DNA from: Cryptosporangium arvum DSM 44712 | Lineage (GTDB): Bacteria > Actinomycetota > Actinomycetes > Mycobacteriales > Cryptosporangiaceae | Length of the DNA stretch: 64,000 nt | Assembly (NCBI RefSeq): GCF_000585375.1 | Contig: NZ_KK073874.1 | Location: 2,852,001-2,916,000, forward strand | Direction of reading: 5' to 3' | Shown: piece by piece, positions 7,421 to 16,248 of the stretch | Layout of the letters: every line of letters starts with the position of its first letter | Numbering within the stretch: the first letter of the stretch is position 1 | Notes under the pieces: model-generated | Databases searched by the model: none | Told to the model about the DNA's origin: nothing | Seen by the model: only the letters and a program-made list of their open reading frames with translations | Translations under genes and position numbers: made by a program

Positions 7421-8275
7421 ATGGCGGAACGGTTGAAGATCCCGAAGGTCCCCGGCACGGTCGGCGAGATGGCGGCGGAGTTCGCCGGAACGTTGATCCT
7501 GATTCTGTTCGGATGTGGTGTGGTCGCGCAGGTCGTGGCCGGTGAGCTCGGCGATCACGACAGCATCGCCTGGGCGTGGGGGTTCGGCGTGACCCTCGGC
7601 GTGTTCGTCGCCGGGCGGATCAGCGGCGCGCACCTCAACCCCGCGGTGACGATCGCCCTCGCGGTGTTCAAAGGCTTTTCCTGGCGGAAGGTGCCGGCGT
7701 ACATCGCCGCGCAGACGCTCGGCGCGTTCGTCGCCGCGCTGCTCGTCCGCTGGAACTACAGCGAGGTCCTGGCGAAGGTCGACCCGGGCAACACGATCAA
7801 GACCCAGGGCGTGTTCTCGACGTTGCCCGGCAACGGCGCGCTGCCGGTGTCGGAGTGGGGCGCGTTCCGCGACCAGGTCATCGGTACGGCGATCCTGCTG
7901 TTCGTCATCCTCGCGCTGACCGACCTGCGCAACAACCCGCCGCTGGCGAACCTGACGCCGCTCATCATCGGTTTCCTGGTGGTCGCGATCGGCATGGCGT
8001 GGGGCACCGACGCCGGGTACGCGATCAACCCCGCCCGTGACTTCGGCCCGCGTCTGGCCTCGTACTTGACGGGGTACGAAACAGCATGGAGCGACCAGTA
8101 CGGGAACGTGTACTTCTGGGTGCCGATCATCGCCCCGATCATCGGTGGTCTTGTCGGTGCCGCCCTCTACGGTCTGCTCATCGGCCGGTTCCTGCCCTCG
8201 GACGAGCCGCAGGAGCCGGGCGACCTGCCGTCGGCCGATGCCCGTGACGCCCGTCCCTCCGAGAAGATCGCTTAA
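7421..8275 (+). CDS. glpF: Glycerol facilitator (aquaglyceroporin)
   Basis: This 284-residue MIP channel carries both NPA boxes: NPAVT in the first half and NPARDFGPR in the second. The Asp after NPAR marks the glycerol-conducting branch. Six transmembrane segments are visible, followed by an acidic hydrophilic tail of about 30 residues. The ATG has GGGAGG just upstream. It is the first gene of the operon and supplies glycerol to the kinase 18 bp downstream. Confidence 0.95.
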   Translation: MAERLKIPKVPGTVGEMAAEFAGTLILILFGCGVVAQVVAGELGDHDSIAWAWGFGVTLGVFVAGRISGAHLNPAVTIALAVFKGFSWRKVPAYIAAQTLGAFVAALLVRWNYSEVLAKVDPGNTIKTQGVFSTLPGNGALPVSEWGAFRDQVIGTAILLFVILALTDLRNNPPLANLTPLIIGFLVVAIGMAWGTDAGYAINPARDFGPRLASYLTGYETAWSDQYGNVYFWVPIIAPIIGGLVGAALYGLLIGRFLPSDEPQEPGDLPSADARDARPSEKIA

Positions 8276-8293
8276 CCCCGAGGAGCAATCCGC

Positions 8294-9799
8294 ATGCCTG
8301 ATTTCGTCGGCGCAGTCGATCAGGGCACGACCAGCACCCGGTTCATGGTCTTCGACCACGGTGGCAACGAGGTCGGCCGTCACCAGCTCGAGCACGAGCA
8401 GATCCTGCCGCAGGCCGGCTGGGTCGAGCACAACCCGGTGGAGATCTGGGAGCGCACCGCCTCGGTCATCCGCACCGCAATGAACAACCTCAACCTGTCC
8501 GCCTCCGACCTGGCCGCGCTCGGCATCACCAACCAGCGCGAGACCACGGTCGTGTGGGACAAGCGCACCGGCCGTCCGTACTACAACGCGATCGTCTGGC
8601 AGGACACCCGCACCGACCGGATCGCGTCGGCGCTCGACCGCGACGAGCGGGGACAGACCATCCGGCAGAAGGCCGGCCTGCCGCCGGCCACGTACTTCTC
8701 CGGCGGCAAGATCCAGTGGATCCTGGAGAACGTCGAGGGGGTCCGCGAGGCCGCCGAGGCCGGCCACGCGATCTTCGGCAACACCGACACGTGGCTGATC
8801 TGGAACCTCACCGGGGGCGCCCACGTCACCGACGTGACGAACGCCAGCCGCACGATGCTGATGGACCTCGAGACGCTGGACTGGGACGACGAACTGCTGT
8901 CGTTCTTCAACATCCCGCGCTCGATGCTCCCGGAGATCCGGCCGTCGTCGGACCCGGCCGGTTACGGTTCGCTGGAGGCCGGTGGCCCGTTCCGGGGTGA
9001 CGTCCCGCTCACCGGTGACCTCGGCGACCAGCAGGCGGCCACCGTCGGGCAGGTCTGCTTCGCCCCCGGCGAGGCGAAGAACACCTACGGCACCGGCAAC
9101 TTCCTGCTGCTCAACACCGGCAACGAGCTGGTGCGCTCGGAGCACGGGCTGCTGACCACCGTGTGTTACAAGTTCGGTGACCAGGCCCCGGTCTACGCGT
9201 TGGAGGGCTCGATCGCGGTCACCGGCTCGGCCGTGCAGTGGCTGCGTGACCAGCTCGGCATCATCAGCGGCGCGTCGCAGAGTGAGGCGCTGGCCCGCCA
9301 GGTCGACGACAACGGCGGCGTGTACTTCGTGCCGGCGTTCTCCGGGCTGTTCGCACCGTACTGGCGCTCCGACGCCCGGGGCGCGATCGTCGGCCTCTCG
9401 CGGTACAACACCAACGCGCACCTGGCCCGGGCCACGCTCGAGTCGATCTGTTACCAGAGCCGGGACGTCTCCGAGGCGATGGCGCAGGACTCCGGCGTCA
9501 CGCTCGACGTGTTGAAAGTGGACGGTGGGGTAACCGCCAACAGCCTGTGCATGCAGCTGCAGGCGGACATCCTCGGCGTGCCGGTCAGCCGGCCGGTGGT
9601 GGCGGAGACCACCGCGCTCGGTGCGGCCTACGCGGCGGGGCTCGCGGTCGGGTTCTGGAAGAACACCGACGAACTGCGCGAGAACTGGAACGAGTCGGAG
9701 CGCTGGCAGCCGAGCTGGAGCGAGGAGCGGCGCACCGAGGGCTACGCGAAGTGGCGCAAGGCGGTCGAGCGGACGCTCGACTGGGTCGACGTCGACTGA
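8294..9799 (+). CDS. glpK: Glycerol kinase 1
   Basis: This 501-residue FGGY kinase converts glycerol plus ATP to sn-glycerol 3-phosphate in the cytoplasm. Visible motifs are [11 protein letters not shown] (phosphate 1), TNQRET and VWQDTRT (glycerol contacts), LGDQQAA with the catalytic Asp, and [13 protein letters not shown] in the ATPase domain. RBS GAGGAGC lies 9 nt before the ATG. It is clearly paralogous to the second kinase at 11610, with many shared blocks such as [22 protein letters not shown]. Confidence 0.96.
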   Translation: MPDFVGAVDQGTTSTRFMVFDHGGNEVGRHQLEHEQILPQAGWVEHNPVEIWERTASVIRTAMNNLNLSASDLAALGITNQRETTVVWDKRTGRPYYNAIVWQDTRTDRIASALDRDERGQTIRQKAGLPPATYFSGGKIQWILENVEGVREAAEAGHAIFGNTDTWLIWNLTGGAHVTDVTNASRTMLMDLETLDWDDELLSFFNIPRSMLPEIRPSSDPAGYGSLEAGGPFRGDVPLTGDLGDQQAATVGQVCFAPGEAKNTYGTGNFLLLNTGNELVRSEHGLLTTVCYKFGDQAPVYALEGSIAVTGSAVQWLRDQLGIISGASQSEALARQVDDNGGVYFVPAFSGLFAPYWRSDARGAIVGLSRYNTNAHLARATLESICYQSRDVSEAMAQDSGVTLDVLKVDGGVTANSLCMQLQADILGVPVSRPVVAETTALGAAYAAGLAVGFWKNTDELRENWNESERWQPSWSEERRTEGYAKWRKAVERTLDWVDVD

Positions 9800-9812
9800 G
9801 GGTTTCGCGCAC

Positions 9813-9840
9813 GGCGGGGCGGCCTTCCGGCCGCCCCGCC
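9813..9840 (+). terminator. GC hairpin between glpK and glpD (attenuator or processing site)
   Basis: GGCGGGGCGGCC and its exact complement form a 12-bp perfect stem with a TTCC loop. There is no T-tract. It starts 13 bp after the glpK stop and ends 5 bp before the glpD RBS. It may cause partial termination or protect the upstream message rather than end the operon. Confidence 0.6.
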
Positions 9841-9857
9841 CACACAAAGGAGACGGT

Positions 9858-11573
9858 ATGGACACCGGTCGGCTTTCACCCGAGGCCCGGGAGGCGGCGT
9901 TCACCGCGCTGGCCGACGGTGACGAAGTAGATGTCGTCGTCGTCGGAGGGGGCGTGGTCGGGGCCGGGGCCGCGTTGGACGCGGTGACCCGCGGGCTCTC
10001 GGTGGCGCTCGTCGAGGCCCGCGACTTCGCCAGCGGAACCTCCAGCCGGTCGAGCAAACTCATCCACGGTGGCCTGCGCTACCTGGAGATGCTCGACTTC
10101 GGCCTGGTGCGGGAGGCGTTACACGAGCGAGGGCTGATGGTGCAGCGCCTGGCCCCGCACCTGGTGCGTCCGGTGCGCTTCCTCTACCCGCTCAAACACC
10201 GGGGGTGGGAGCGGCTCTACGCCGGCAGCGGCGTGGCTCTCTACGACGCGCTCAGCCTGTCCAGCGCCGGGCGGGGCCTGCCGCACCACCGGCACCTCAC
10301 GCGCCGCGGCGCGCTGCGTGTCGCGCCGTCGCTGCGCAAGGACGCGCTGGTGGGGGCGTTGCAGTACTACGACGCCCAGGTCGACGACGCGCGCCACACG
10401 ATGTTCCTGGCCCGTACCGCCGCGGCGTACGGGGCGCAGGTGCTCTCGCGGGCCCGGGTGGTCGGGTTCCTGCGCGAGGCCGAGCGGGTCACCGGTGTGA
10501 CCGTGCGTGACCTCGAACACGACCGGGAGTTCACGATCCGCGCCAAGCAGGTCATCAACGCGACCGGCGTCTGGACCGACGACACCCAGGCGATGGTGGG
10601 GGAGCGGGGCCAGTTCCACGTCCGCGCGTCCAAGGGCATCCACCTGCTCGTGCCGCGCGATCGCATCCAGTCCTCCACCGGGCTGATCCTGCGGACGGCG
10701 TCGTCGGTGCTGTTCGTCATCCCGTGGGGGCGGCACTGGATCATCGGCACCACCGACACCGACTGGGCGCTGGACAAAGCCCATCCGGCGGCGTCGAGCC
10801 GGGACATCGAGTACCTGCTCGACGAGGTCAACAAAGTGCTCGTCACGCCGCTGACCAAGCCGGACGTGGTCGGCGTCTACGCGGGTCTGCGTCCGCTGCT
10901 GGCCGGGGAGTCCGAGTCGACGTCGCAGCTCTCACGCGAACACACGGTGGCCTCGCCGCAGCCGGGGCTGGTCGTGGTGGCCGGCGGCAAGTACACGACG
11001 TACCGGGTGATGGCCCGGGACGCCGTCGACGCGGCCGTGCACGCGTTGGACCGGGGCGCGCCGAAGTCGTGCACCGACACCGTGCCGCTGCTCGGGGCCG
11101 AGGGGTTCCGCGCGCTGCGTAATCAGCGGGCGACGCTCGCGGCCCGGTCCGGGCTCCACGTGGCCCGCATCGAGCACCTGCTGAGCCGGTACGGGTCACT
11201 GCTCGACGAGCTGCTGACCCTGATGGCGGCCGACCCCGATCTGCGTGCGCCCCTCGACGGCGCGGAGGACTACCTCCGGGTCGAGATCGCGTACGCGGCG
11301 TCGCACGAGGGCGCGCGGCACCTGGAGGACGCGTTGACCCGACGTACCCGCATCTCGATCGAGGTGCCCGACCGCGGTGTGGCCGCGGCCCGGCCGGCCG
11401 CCGAGCTGATGGCGGCGGTGCTCGGGTGGAGCGACGAACAGGTCGATCGCGAAGTAGAGCATTATTTACGACGAGTCGAGGCTGAACGCGCGTCCCAGGA
11501 CCAACCGGACGACGAGACGGCCGATGCGAAGCGACTGGGTGCCGAAGATGTGGTTCCTCTGATCACTGGGTAA
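9858..11573 (+). CDS. glpD: Aerobic glycerol-3-phosphate dehydrogenase
   Basis: This 571-residue FAD enzyme oxidizes glycerol 3-phosphate to dihydroxyacetone phosphate and feeds electrons to quinone at the membrane. The N-terminal Rossmann motif VVVVGGGVVGAGAALDAVTRG is followed by the family signature SGTSSRSSKLIHGGLRYLE. GTTDTDW and VAGGKYTTYRVMARDAVD are also typical, and a helical C-terminal cap follows. The start is ATG 9858 with AAAGGAGA 4 nt upstream. It sits between two glycerol kinase genes. Confidence 0.95.
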   Translation: MDTGRLSPEAREAAFTALADGDEVDVVVVGGGVVGAGAALDAVTRGLSVALVEARDFASGTSSRSSKLIHGGLRYLEMLDFGLVREALHERGLMVQRLAPHLVRPVRFLYPLKHRGWERLYAGSGVALYDALSLSSAGRGLPHHRHLTRRGALRVAPSLRKDALVGALQYYDAQVDDARHTMFLARTAAAYGAQVLSRARVVGFLREAERVTGVTVRDLEHDREFTIRAKQVINATGVWTDDTQAMVGERGQFHVRASKGIHLLVPRDRIQSSTGLILRTASSVLFVIPWGRHWIIGTTDTDWALDKAHPAASSRDIEYLLDEVNKVLVTPLTKPDVVGVYAGLRPLLAGESESTSQLSREHTVASPQPGLVVVAGGKYTTYRVMARDAVDAAVHALDRGAPKSCTDTVPLLGAEGFRALRNQRATLAARSGLHVARIEHLLSRYGSLLDELLTLMAADPDLRAPLDGAEDYLRVEIAYAASHEGARHLEDALTRRTRISIEVPDRGVAAARPAAELMAAVLGWSDEQVDREVEHYLRRVEAERASQDQPDDETADAKRLGAEDVVPLITG

Positions 11574-11609
11574 TAGGATCGTCACTGCGGCGACCGGGAG
11601 GAGGCCGAC

Positions 11610-13118
11610 ATGGTTTCGCGGTATGTGATCGCGATCGACCAGGGAACGACCTCCACCCGGTGCATCGTGTTCGACCAGGCCGGCCGGCTGGTGTCGGTGT
11701 CCCAGCGCGAGCACCGCCAGCTCTACCCCAAGCCGGGCTGGGTCGAGCACGACGCCGCGGAGATCTGGCGCAACGTGCAGCGGATCGTTCCCCGTGCGGT
11801 GGCCGAAGCCGGTATCGAGGCCTCGCAGGTCGTCGGCATCGGCATCGCCAACCAGCGGGAGACGTACGTGCTGTGGGAGCGTTCCTCGGGACGGCCCATC
11901 GGGCAGGCGCTGGTCTGGCAGGACACCCGGGCCGACGCGCTGGTGGACGACCTGTCGTCGCACGCCGACGCGAAGGACGTCGAGGCGCGCTGCGGGTTAC
12001 CGCTCGCCACGTACTTCTCGGCCCCGAAGCTGCGCTGGCAGCTCGATCACGTGCCGGGGCTGCGCGAGCGGGCCGAGCGCGGCGAGGTCCTGTTCGGCAC
12101 GATGGAGACCTGGCTGATCTGGAACCTCACCGGCGGGGTGCACGTCACCGACGTCACGAACGCCAGCCGCACGATGCTGATGGATCTGCGGACGCTGCGG
12201 TGGAGCCCCGAGCAGCTCGATTTCTTCGGCATCCCGGCCGCGATGCTGCCGGAGATCCGGTCGTCGGCCGAGGTGTACGGGGTGTGCACGTCGGTGCTGC
12301 CCGGGGTGTCGATCACCGCGGCGCTCGGTGATCAGCAGGCCGCGCTGTTCGGACAGGTGTGCTTCGCGCCCGGCGACGCGAAGTGCACCTACGGCACCGG
12401 GTCGTTCCTGCTGCTCAATACCGGTTCCGAGGTCGTGCAGTCCACGCACGGGCTGCTCTCGACGGTCGGCTACCAGATCGGTGGCGCGCCGGCGACGTAC
12501 GCGCTCGAGGGGTCGATCGCGATCACCGGGTCGCTGGTGCAATGGTTCCGCGACTCGCTCGGGCTGATCAGCACCGCGCCGGAGATCGAGACGCTGGCGC
12601 GCACCGTCGAGGACAACGGCGGGTGTTACATCGTGCCGGCGTTCTCGGGCCTGTTCGCGCCGTACTGGCGGAGCGAGGCGCGCGGCGTGATCGTCGGGCT
12701 GACCTCGTACATCACCAAGGGGCACCTGGCGCGGGCGGTGCTGGAGGCCACCGGCTGGCAGACCCGCGAGGTCGTCGACGCGATGAACGCCGACTCCGGC
12801 CTCGATCTGCGGACGCTGCGCGTGGACGGGGGGATGACCTCGGACAACCTGCTGATGCAGTTCCTCGCCGACGTGCTCGACGTGCCGGTGGTGCGGCCGA
12901 TGGTGGCCGAGACGGTGTCGCTGGGGGCGGCGTACGCGGCCGGGCTGGCCGTCGGGTACTGGGCCGACCTCGCGACGCTGCGCCAGAACTGGCACCGCGC
13001 GGCGGAGTGGCGGCCGGCGATGGCGGCCGACCGCCGCGCCGAGGAGTACGACAACTGGCAGCGCGCCGTCGAGCGCACGTTCGGCTGGATCAAACCGGGC
13101 GCCCACCACCCGGGGTAG
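11610..13118 (+). CDS. glpK: Glycerol kinase 2
   Basis: This second full-length FGGY glycerol kinase (502 residues) lies in the same operon, 36 bp after glpD with RBS GGGAGGAGG. All key motifs are present: [32 protein letters not shown] and [13 protein letters not shown]. It differs from the first copy mainly in N-terminal and surface segments, so both look functional. Likely roles are differential regulation or a different polyol preference; the sequence alone does not decide. Confidence 0.94.
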   Translation: MVSRYVIAIDQGTTSTRCIVFDQAGRLVSVSQREHRQLYPKPGWVEHDAAEIWRNVQRIVPRAVAEAGIEASQVVGIGIANQRETYVLWERSSGRPIGQALVWQDTRADALVDDLSSHADAKDVEARCGLPLATYFSAPKLRWQLDHVPGLRERAERGEVLFGTMETWLIWNLTGGVHVTDVTNASRTMLMDLRTLRWSPEQLDFFGIPAAMLPEIRSSAEVYGVCTSVLPGVSITAALGDQQAALFGQVCFAPGDAKCTYGTGSFLLLNTGSEVVQSTHGLLSTVGYQIGGAPATYALEGSIAITGSLVQWFRDSLGLISTAPEIETLARTVEDNGGCYIVPAFSGLFAPYWRSEARGVIVGLTSYITKGHLARAVLEATGWQTREVVDAMNADSGLDLRTLRVDGGMTSDNLLMQFLADVLDVPVVRPMVAETVSLGAAYAAGLAVGYWADLATLRQNWHRAAEWRPAMAADRRAEEYDNWQRAVERTFGWIKPGAHHPG

Positions 13119-13128
13119 CGGCGTGTCG

Positions 13129-13262
13129 TCAGGGCGCCACGCCGTGGCGAAGGCCCGGGTCGGTGACGGTGATGGGCCGTCGAAGGCGCGGAACGCCCCG
13201 CTGCGGCCCGGTCGCCGCGACCACGTGGACGCCGGTCGCCCGGGACACCGTCACCAGGGAGC
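13129..13262 (-). pseudogene. Possible remnant of a phosphotriesterase-like gene
   Basis: Reading the minus strand, a frame of about 44 codons ending at TGA 13131-13129 contains VSRATGVHVVAATGPQRG. This recalls the SxxTGVxVVAATG strand of phosphotriesterase-like amidohydrolases. No start codon, metal ligands or remaining barrel are present. It lies between the convergent ends of glpK2 and the DUF4865 gene, where a decayed fragment could persist. The match is short and could be chance. Confidence 0.3.
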
Positions 13263-13777
13263 TAGTGGATCTCGTCGAGGCCGGGTGTGCTCAGGTGGAG
13301 CACCTCGTACCGCGTGCCGGGGTGGGTTCCGCCGAGCGTGAAGCGCGTCAGCACCCAGTGGTGCGTGTCGATGACCAGGGCCGCCGAGTGGACGTCCGGC
13401 CCGGGCACCAGCTCGTCGATCGCGCGCCGGATGACGTCCGAGGGGTCGCCGTCCGGAAGGTGGACGTCCAGGCGGGTCGCGGTCCGCGCCTCGGACGCGG
13501 GGCCACGCGCGAACGCGAGGCCGGTCCACTGCCGTACCGGTGGCCGCCCGAAATCGCGGATGATGTTCGCGAAGCCGCCGCCCCAGAGGAACGTGTTCAT
13601 CCCGGACATGTCGTTCCAGAGGTAGAACGGCGCGTAGGCGTGCTCGCGGATCAGGTAGGCCTTGAGGCCCAGGCCGGGGAAGTGGTCGAGCGCCGCGCCG
13701 CGGGTGGCCACCCGGCGGCGGATGATGCCCATGTCGTAGTCGGTGGGCAGCGGGATCTCGTACTGCATCGCGTGCAT
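13262..13777 (-). CDS. DUF4865-family protein
   Basis: This 171-residue protein begins MHAMQYEIPLPTDYDMGIIRRRV, the hallmark N-terminus of DUF4865, and contains DHFPGLGLKAYLIRE and FYLWNDMSGMNTFLWGGGFANI. The family resembles small monooxygenase-like ferredoxin folds, but its function is unknown. The start overlaps the stop of the upstream TetR gene (TGATG), so the two are translationally coupled. TetR-DUF4865 pairs are common in actinobacteria and proteobacteria. Confidence 0.85.
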   Translation of the reverse strand: MHAMQYEIPLPTDYDMGIIRRRVATRGAALDHFPGLGLKAYLIREHAYAPFYLWNDMSGMNTFLWGGGFANIIRDFGRPPVRQWTGLAFARGPASEARTATRLDVHLPDGDPSDVIRRAIDELVPGPDVHSAALVIDTHHWVLTRFTLGGTHPGTRYEVLHLSTPGLDEIH

Positions 13778-14337
13778 CAGCGCCGCCCTCCGAGCAGGGC
13801 CAGCGCGCCCTCGGCGGCCCGGGTGAACAGCTCCGGGTCGTCCGCGGACCGGGCCAGGACGTAACCGCCCTGCACCACGGCCACCAGGGCGGCCGCGACG
13901 TCGTCGGGGTCCAGTTCGGACGAGATCTCGCCGGACGCGATGCCCTCGCGGATCAAGCCGCTGATCCGGTGACGCAACCAGCCGAGCGTCTCCTCCAGCG
14001 GCTCGCGCAGCTGCGGGTTCGCGACGACGTCCGGATCCTGGGTGAGGCGCCCGACCCGGCACCCGCGGAGCACGTCCCGGTCGCGCCGCAGGTAGGCCGC
14101 GATGCGGTCGTAGGCCGACCCGGGGCCGGCGAACGTCTCCTCGGCCAGCCCGCGCAGTTCGGTGGCGCTGCGGTCGATCGCGGCCCGCGCGAGGTCGGGC
14201 TTGCCGGTGAAGTGGTGGTACATGCTGCCCTGCCCGGCGCCGGCCCGCTGCTGGATCGCTTTCGGACTGGTGCCGACGTAACCCCGCTCCCAGAGCAGCT
14301 CCTGTGTGCTGGCGACGAGTCGTTCCGCGGCGTCCAT
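13777..14337 (-). CDS. TetR-family transcriptional regulator
   Basis: The 186-residue protein has an N-terminal TetR HTH (ERLVASTQELLWERGYVGTSPKAIQQRAGAGQGSMYHHFTGKPDL) and a helical C-terminal ligand domain. ATG 14337 is chosen over ATG 14352 because the latter lies inside the palindromic operator. It probably represses itself and the coupled DUF4865 gene, and perhaps the divergent gene at 14392. Confidence 0.88.
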   Translation of the reverse strand: MDAAERLVASTQELLWERGYVGTSPKAIQQRAGAGQGSMYHHFTGKPDLARAAIDRSATELRGLAEETFAGPGSAYDRIAAYLRRDRDVLRGCRVGRLTQDPDVVANPQLREPLEETLGWLRHRISGLIREGIASGEISSELDPDDVAAALVAVVQGGYVLARSADDPELFTRAAEGALALLGGRR

Positions 14338-14346
14338 GCGAGCACC

Positions 14347-14364
14347 GTACATACTAGTAGGTAC
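14347..14364. promoter_or_regulatory. TetR operator
   Basis: GTACATACTAGTAGGTAC is an 18-bp near-perfect palindrome with one mismatched pair around the perfect core TACTAGTA. It is the typical TACTAGTAGGTA form of TetR operators. It sits directly upstream of the TetR start and 27 bp before the divergent gene. Confidence 0.75.
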
Positions 14365-14391
14365 AGAAGTCCAGCCGAATACGATGGGCCG

Positions 14392-14703
14392 GTGACGCTT
14401 CCTACGGACCGGTTGTTCGACGGCTGGTGCCCGGATCCGGGGCACCCGCGGCTCGAGGAGTCGATCAACCCGGTCAGCGAACGGGACGCCGGTTGGTGCA
14501 CGGAGTGCCAGGCCTGGTGGGCACCGGATCCGTCGTGGGCGCTCGGGATCGAGTCGGTCGATCTCACGGTGCCGGGTCGCGGCGGCGACTTCACGCTCTG
14601 GCGCGTCGACGCCGGGGAGCTGAACGCGAGCCGGGGAGGAGTTCCGGCGGTCCTTGCGCGCTACCGCGACCGGACGCTGACCGGGTGGGGCGAGACCGAG
14701 TGA
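14392..14703 (+). CDS. Small Trp/Cys-containing protein of unknown function
   Basis: The protein has 103 residues from GTG 14392. The N-terminal half has WCPDPGHPRLEES and GWCTECQAWWAPDP, giving three Cys and a His that could bind one metal. I do not recognise the family. Its stop overlaps the GTG of the S41 gene (GTGA), so the two are probably co-translated. Confidence 0.6.
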   Translation: MTLPTDRLFDGWCPDPGHPRLEESINPVSERDAGWCTECQAWWAPDPSWALGIESVDLTVPGRGGDFTLWRVDAGELNASRGGVPAVLARYRDRTLTGWGETE

Positions 14704-15578
14704 CGATCGTCGAGCAGGTGGCCGCCCTCGTCGACGAGCACTACGTGTTCCCCGCGGTCGGGCCACGGATCAGCGCGGTGCTGCGCCGCCGTCTCGACGA
14801 GGGTGCCTACGCGGGCCTGGAACCCGAGGCGCTGGCCACCCGGGTGACCACGGACCTGCAGTCGGTGAACGGTGACCGCCACACCCGGCTGGTGTTCCAC
14901 GCCGACGAACTGCCCGCCGACCACGGCGACGACGCGGCGGACGCGGTGCGCCGCGGTGCGCTCGCGGCGCGGTGGGCCGGGGGCGTGACCCGGGCCGAAC
15001 TGCTCGAGGGGAACGTCGCCGTGGTGGCGCTGGCGCCGATCCTGTTCCCGCCCGCGGCGGCCGGGGAGAGCGTGGGGGCCGCGATGACCTGGGCTCGGCG
15101 CTCGTCCGCGCTGATCCTCGACCTGCGCCGCTGCCTGGGCGGTGACCCGCGGACGGTCACGCTGGTCTGCGGCTACCTGGTCGGCGACGAGCGCGTGCAC
15201 GTCAACAGCCTGCGTGACCGGCACGGGGACCTCACCCAGTTCTGGACCAGCCCGGCGCTGCCCGGGCGGCGGTTCGGGCCGGAGCGGCCGGTGGCCGTGC
15301 TGACCGGTGCGGACACGTTCTCGTCGGCCGAGGAGCTCGCCTACGACCTGCAGCAGCTGGGCCGCGCCGAGGTGATCGGGGAGCGGACGCCCGGCGGAGC
15401 CCACAACCGGCGGGCGTTCCGGGTGCACCCGCACCTGGAGGCCACGATCTCGGTCTCCGCGGCGGTCAATCCGGTGACCGGCACGAACTGGGAAGGCGTC
15501 GGGGTCGTCCCCGACGTCGAGGTGCCGGCGGCGGATGCGCTGGACGTCGCCCACCGGCGTCTTAGGGTGGCCCCATGA
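14700..15578 (+). CDS. S41-family (tail-specific/IRBP-like) peptidase
   Basis: The protein has 292 residues. An N-terminal helical cap (VEQVAALVDEHYVFPAVGPRIS) is followed by an S41 core with ILDLRRCLGGDP and the nucleophile region GADTFSSAEELAYDL. GERTPGGAHNR and NPVTGTNWEGVGVVPDVEV follow, as in IRBP-type S41 proteins. No signal peptide is seen, so it is probably cytoplasmic, unlike Ctp proteases. It overlaps its neighbours by 4 bp on both sides. Confidence 0.85.
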   Translation: MTIVEQVAALVDEHYVFPAVGPRISAVLRRRLDEGAYAGLEPEALATRVTTDLQSVNGDRHTRLVFHADELPADHGDDAADAVRRGALAARWAGGVTRAELLEGNVAVVALAPILFPPAAAGESVGAAMTWARRSSALILDLRRCLGGDPRTVTLVCGYLVGDERVHVNSLRDRHGDLTQFWTSPALPGRRFGPERPVAVLTGADTFSSAEELAYDLQQLGRAEVIGERTPGGAHNRRAFRVHPHLEATISVSAAVNPVTGTNWEGVGVVPDVEVPAADALDVAHRRLRVAP

Positions 15579-15892
15579 CGCCGGACGAGTGCTTCGACGA
15601 CATCCTCGACGAGCTGACCCCCGAGGGGGTGCACACCGCGACGATGTTCGGCAGCCGGGCGCTCAAGCGGGAGACGAAGGTCTTCGCGGTGGTGCACACC
15701 GAGGACGCGGTGTTCCGGCTGGGGCGCGGGACCCCGGCGCACGCGGACGCGCTCGCGCTCGACGGGGCCGAGCTGTTCGACCCGTCCGGCCGGGGCCGCC
15801 CGATGAAGGACTGGGTACGGGTCCCGGCCGAACACACCGACCACTGGCTGCCGTTCGCGCAGGCCGCGCTCGCCTACCTCCGGGGGGCCTGA
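15575..15892 (+). CDS. TfoX N-terminal-domain-like protein
   Basis: The protein has 105 residues with ATMFGSRALKRETKVFAVVHTEDAVFRLG and PMKDWVRVPAEHTDHWLPFAQAALAYL. This is the small alpha/beta fold shared with the TfoX/Sxy N-terminal domain. The start ATG overlaps the S41 stop (ATGA). The role is unknown; similar proteins are usually paired with MmcQ/YjbR genes, as here. Confidence 0.75.
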   Translation: MTPDECFDDILDELTPEGVHTATMFGSRALKRETKVFAVVHTEDAVFRLGRGTPAHADALALDGAELFDPSGRGRPMKDWVRVPAEHTDHWLPFAQAALAYLRGA

Positions 15893-15894
15893 CC

Positions 15895-16248
15895 GTGGCC
15901 ACCTGGGACGACGTGCGGCGGATCGCGCTCGCGCTGCCGGAGAGCAGCGAGGGGACCTCGTACGGCGCGCCGGCCTGGAAGGTGCGCGGCAAGACGTTCG
16001 TCTGGGATCGCCCGGTGCGCAAGGGCGACCCCGAGCCGATCCTCGGCGTGCGCGTCGCCGACGAGGGCGTCAAGGCGGCACTGATCGCCGACGACCCGGA
16101 CGTCTGCTTCACGATCCCGCACTTCGACGGCTACGCGGCCGTGCTCGTGCGCCTCGACCGCATCCCGCTCGACGAGTTGACCGAGCTGATCACCGAAGCG
16201 TGGCTCCTCCGGGCCCCGAAGCGGCTGGCCGCCGAGTACCGCCCCTAG
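15895..16248 (+). CDS. MmcQ/YjbR-family protein
   Basis: The 117-residue protein starts VATWDDVRRIALALPESSEGTSYGAPAWKVRGKTFVWDR, the standard YjbR/MmcQ opening. This is the double-wing fold related to the CyaY-like and TfoX N domains. DNA binding is suggested for the family but not proven. It follows the TfoX-like gene by 2 bp. Its TAG stop shares the palindrome CTAG with the stop of the convergent MOSC gene. Confidence 0.88.
   Translation: MATWDDVRRIALALPESSEGTSYGAPAWKVRGKTFVWDRPVRKGDPEPILGVRVADEGVKAALIADDPDVCFTIPHFDGYAAVLVRLDRIPLDELTELITEAWLLRAPKRLAAEYRP

Noticed and set aside
7358-10063. A 901-codon open frame antisense to glpF-glpK-glpD
   Set aside because: It mirrors three well-supported genes, a known effect of GC-rich codon use. 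Its translation is Arg/Asp/Val/Gly-rich and matches no domain.
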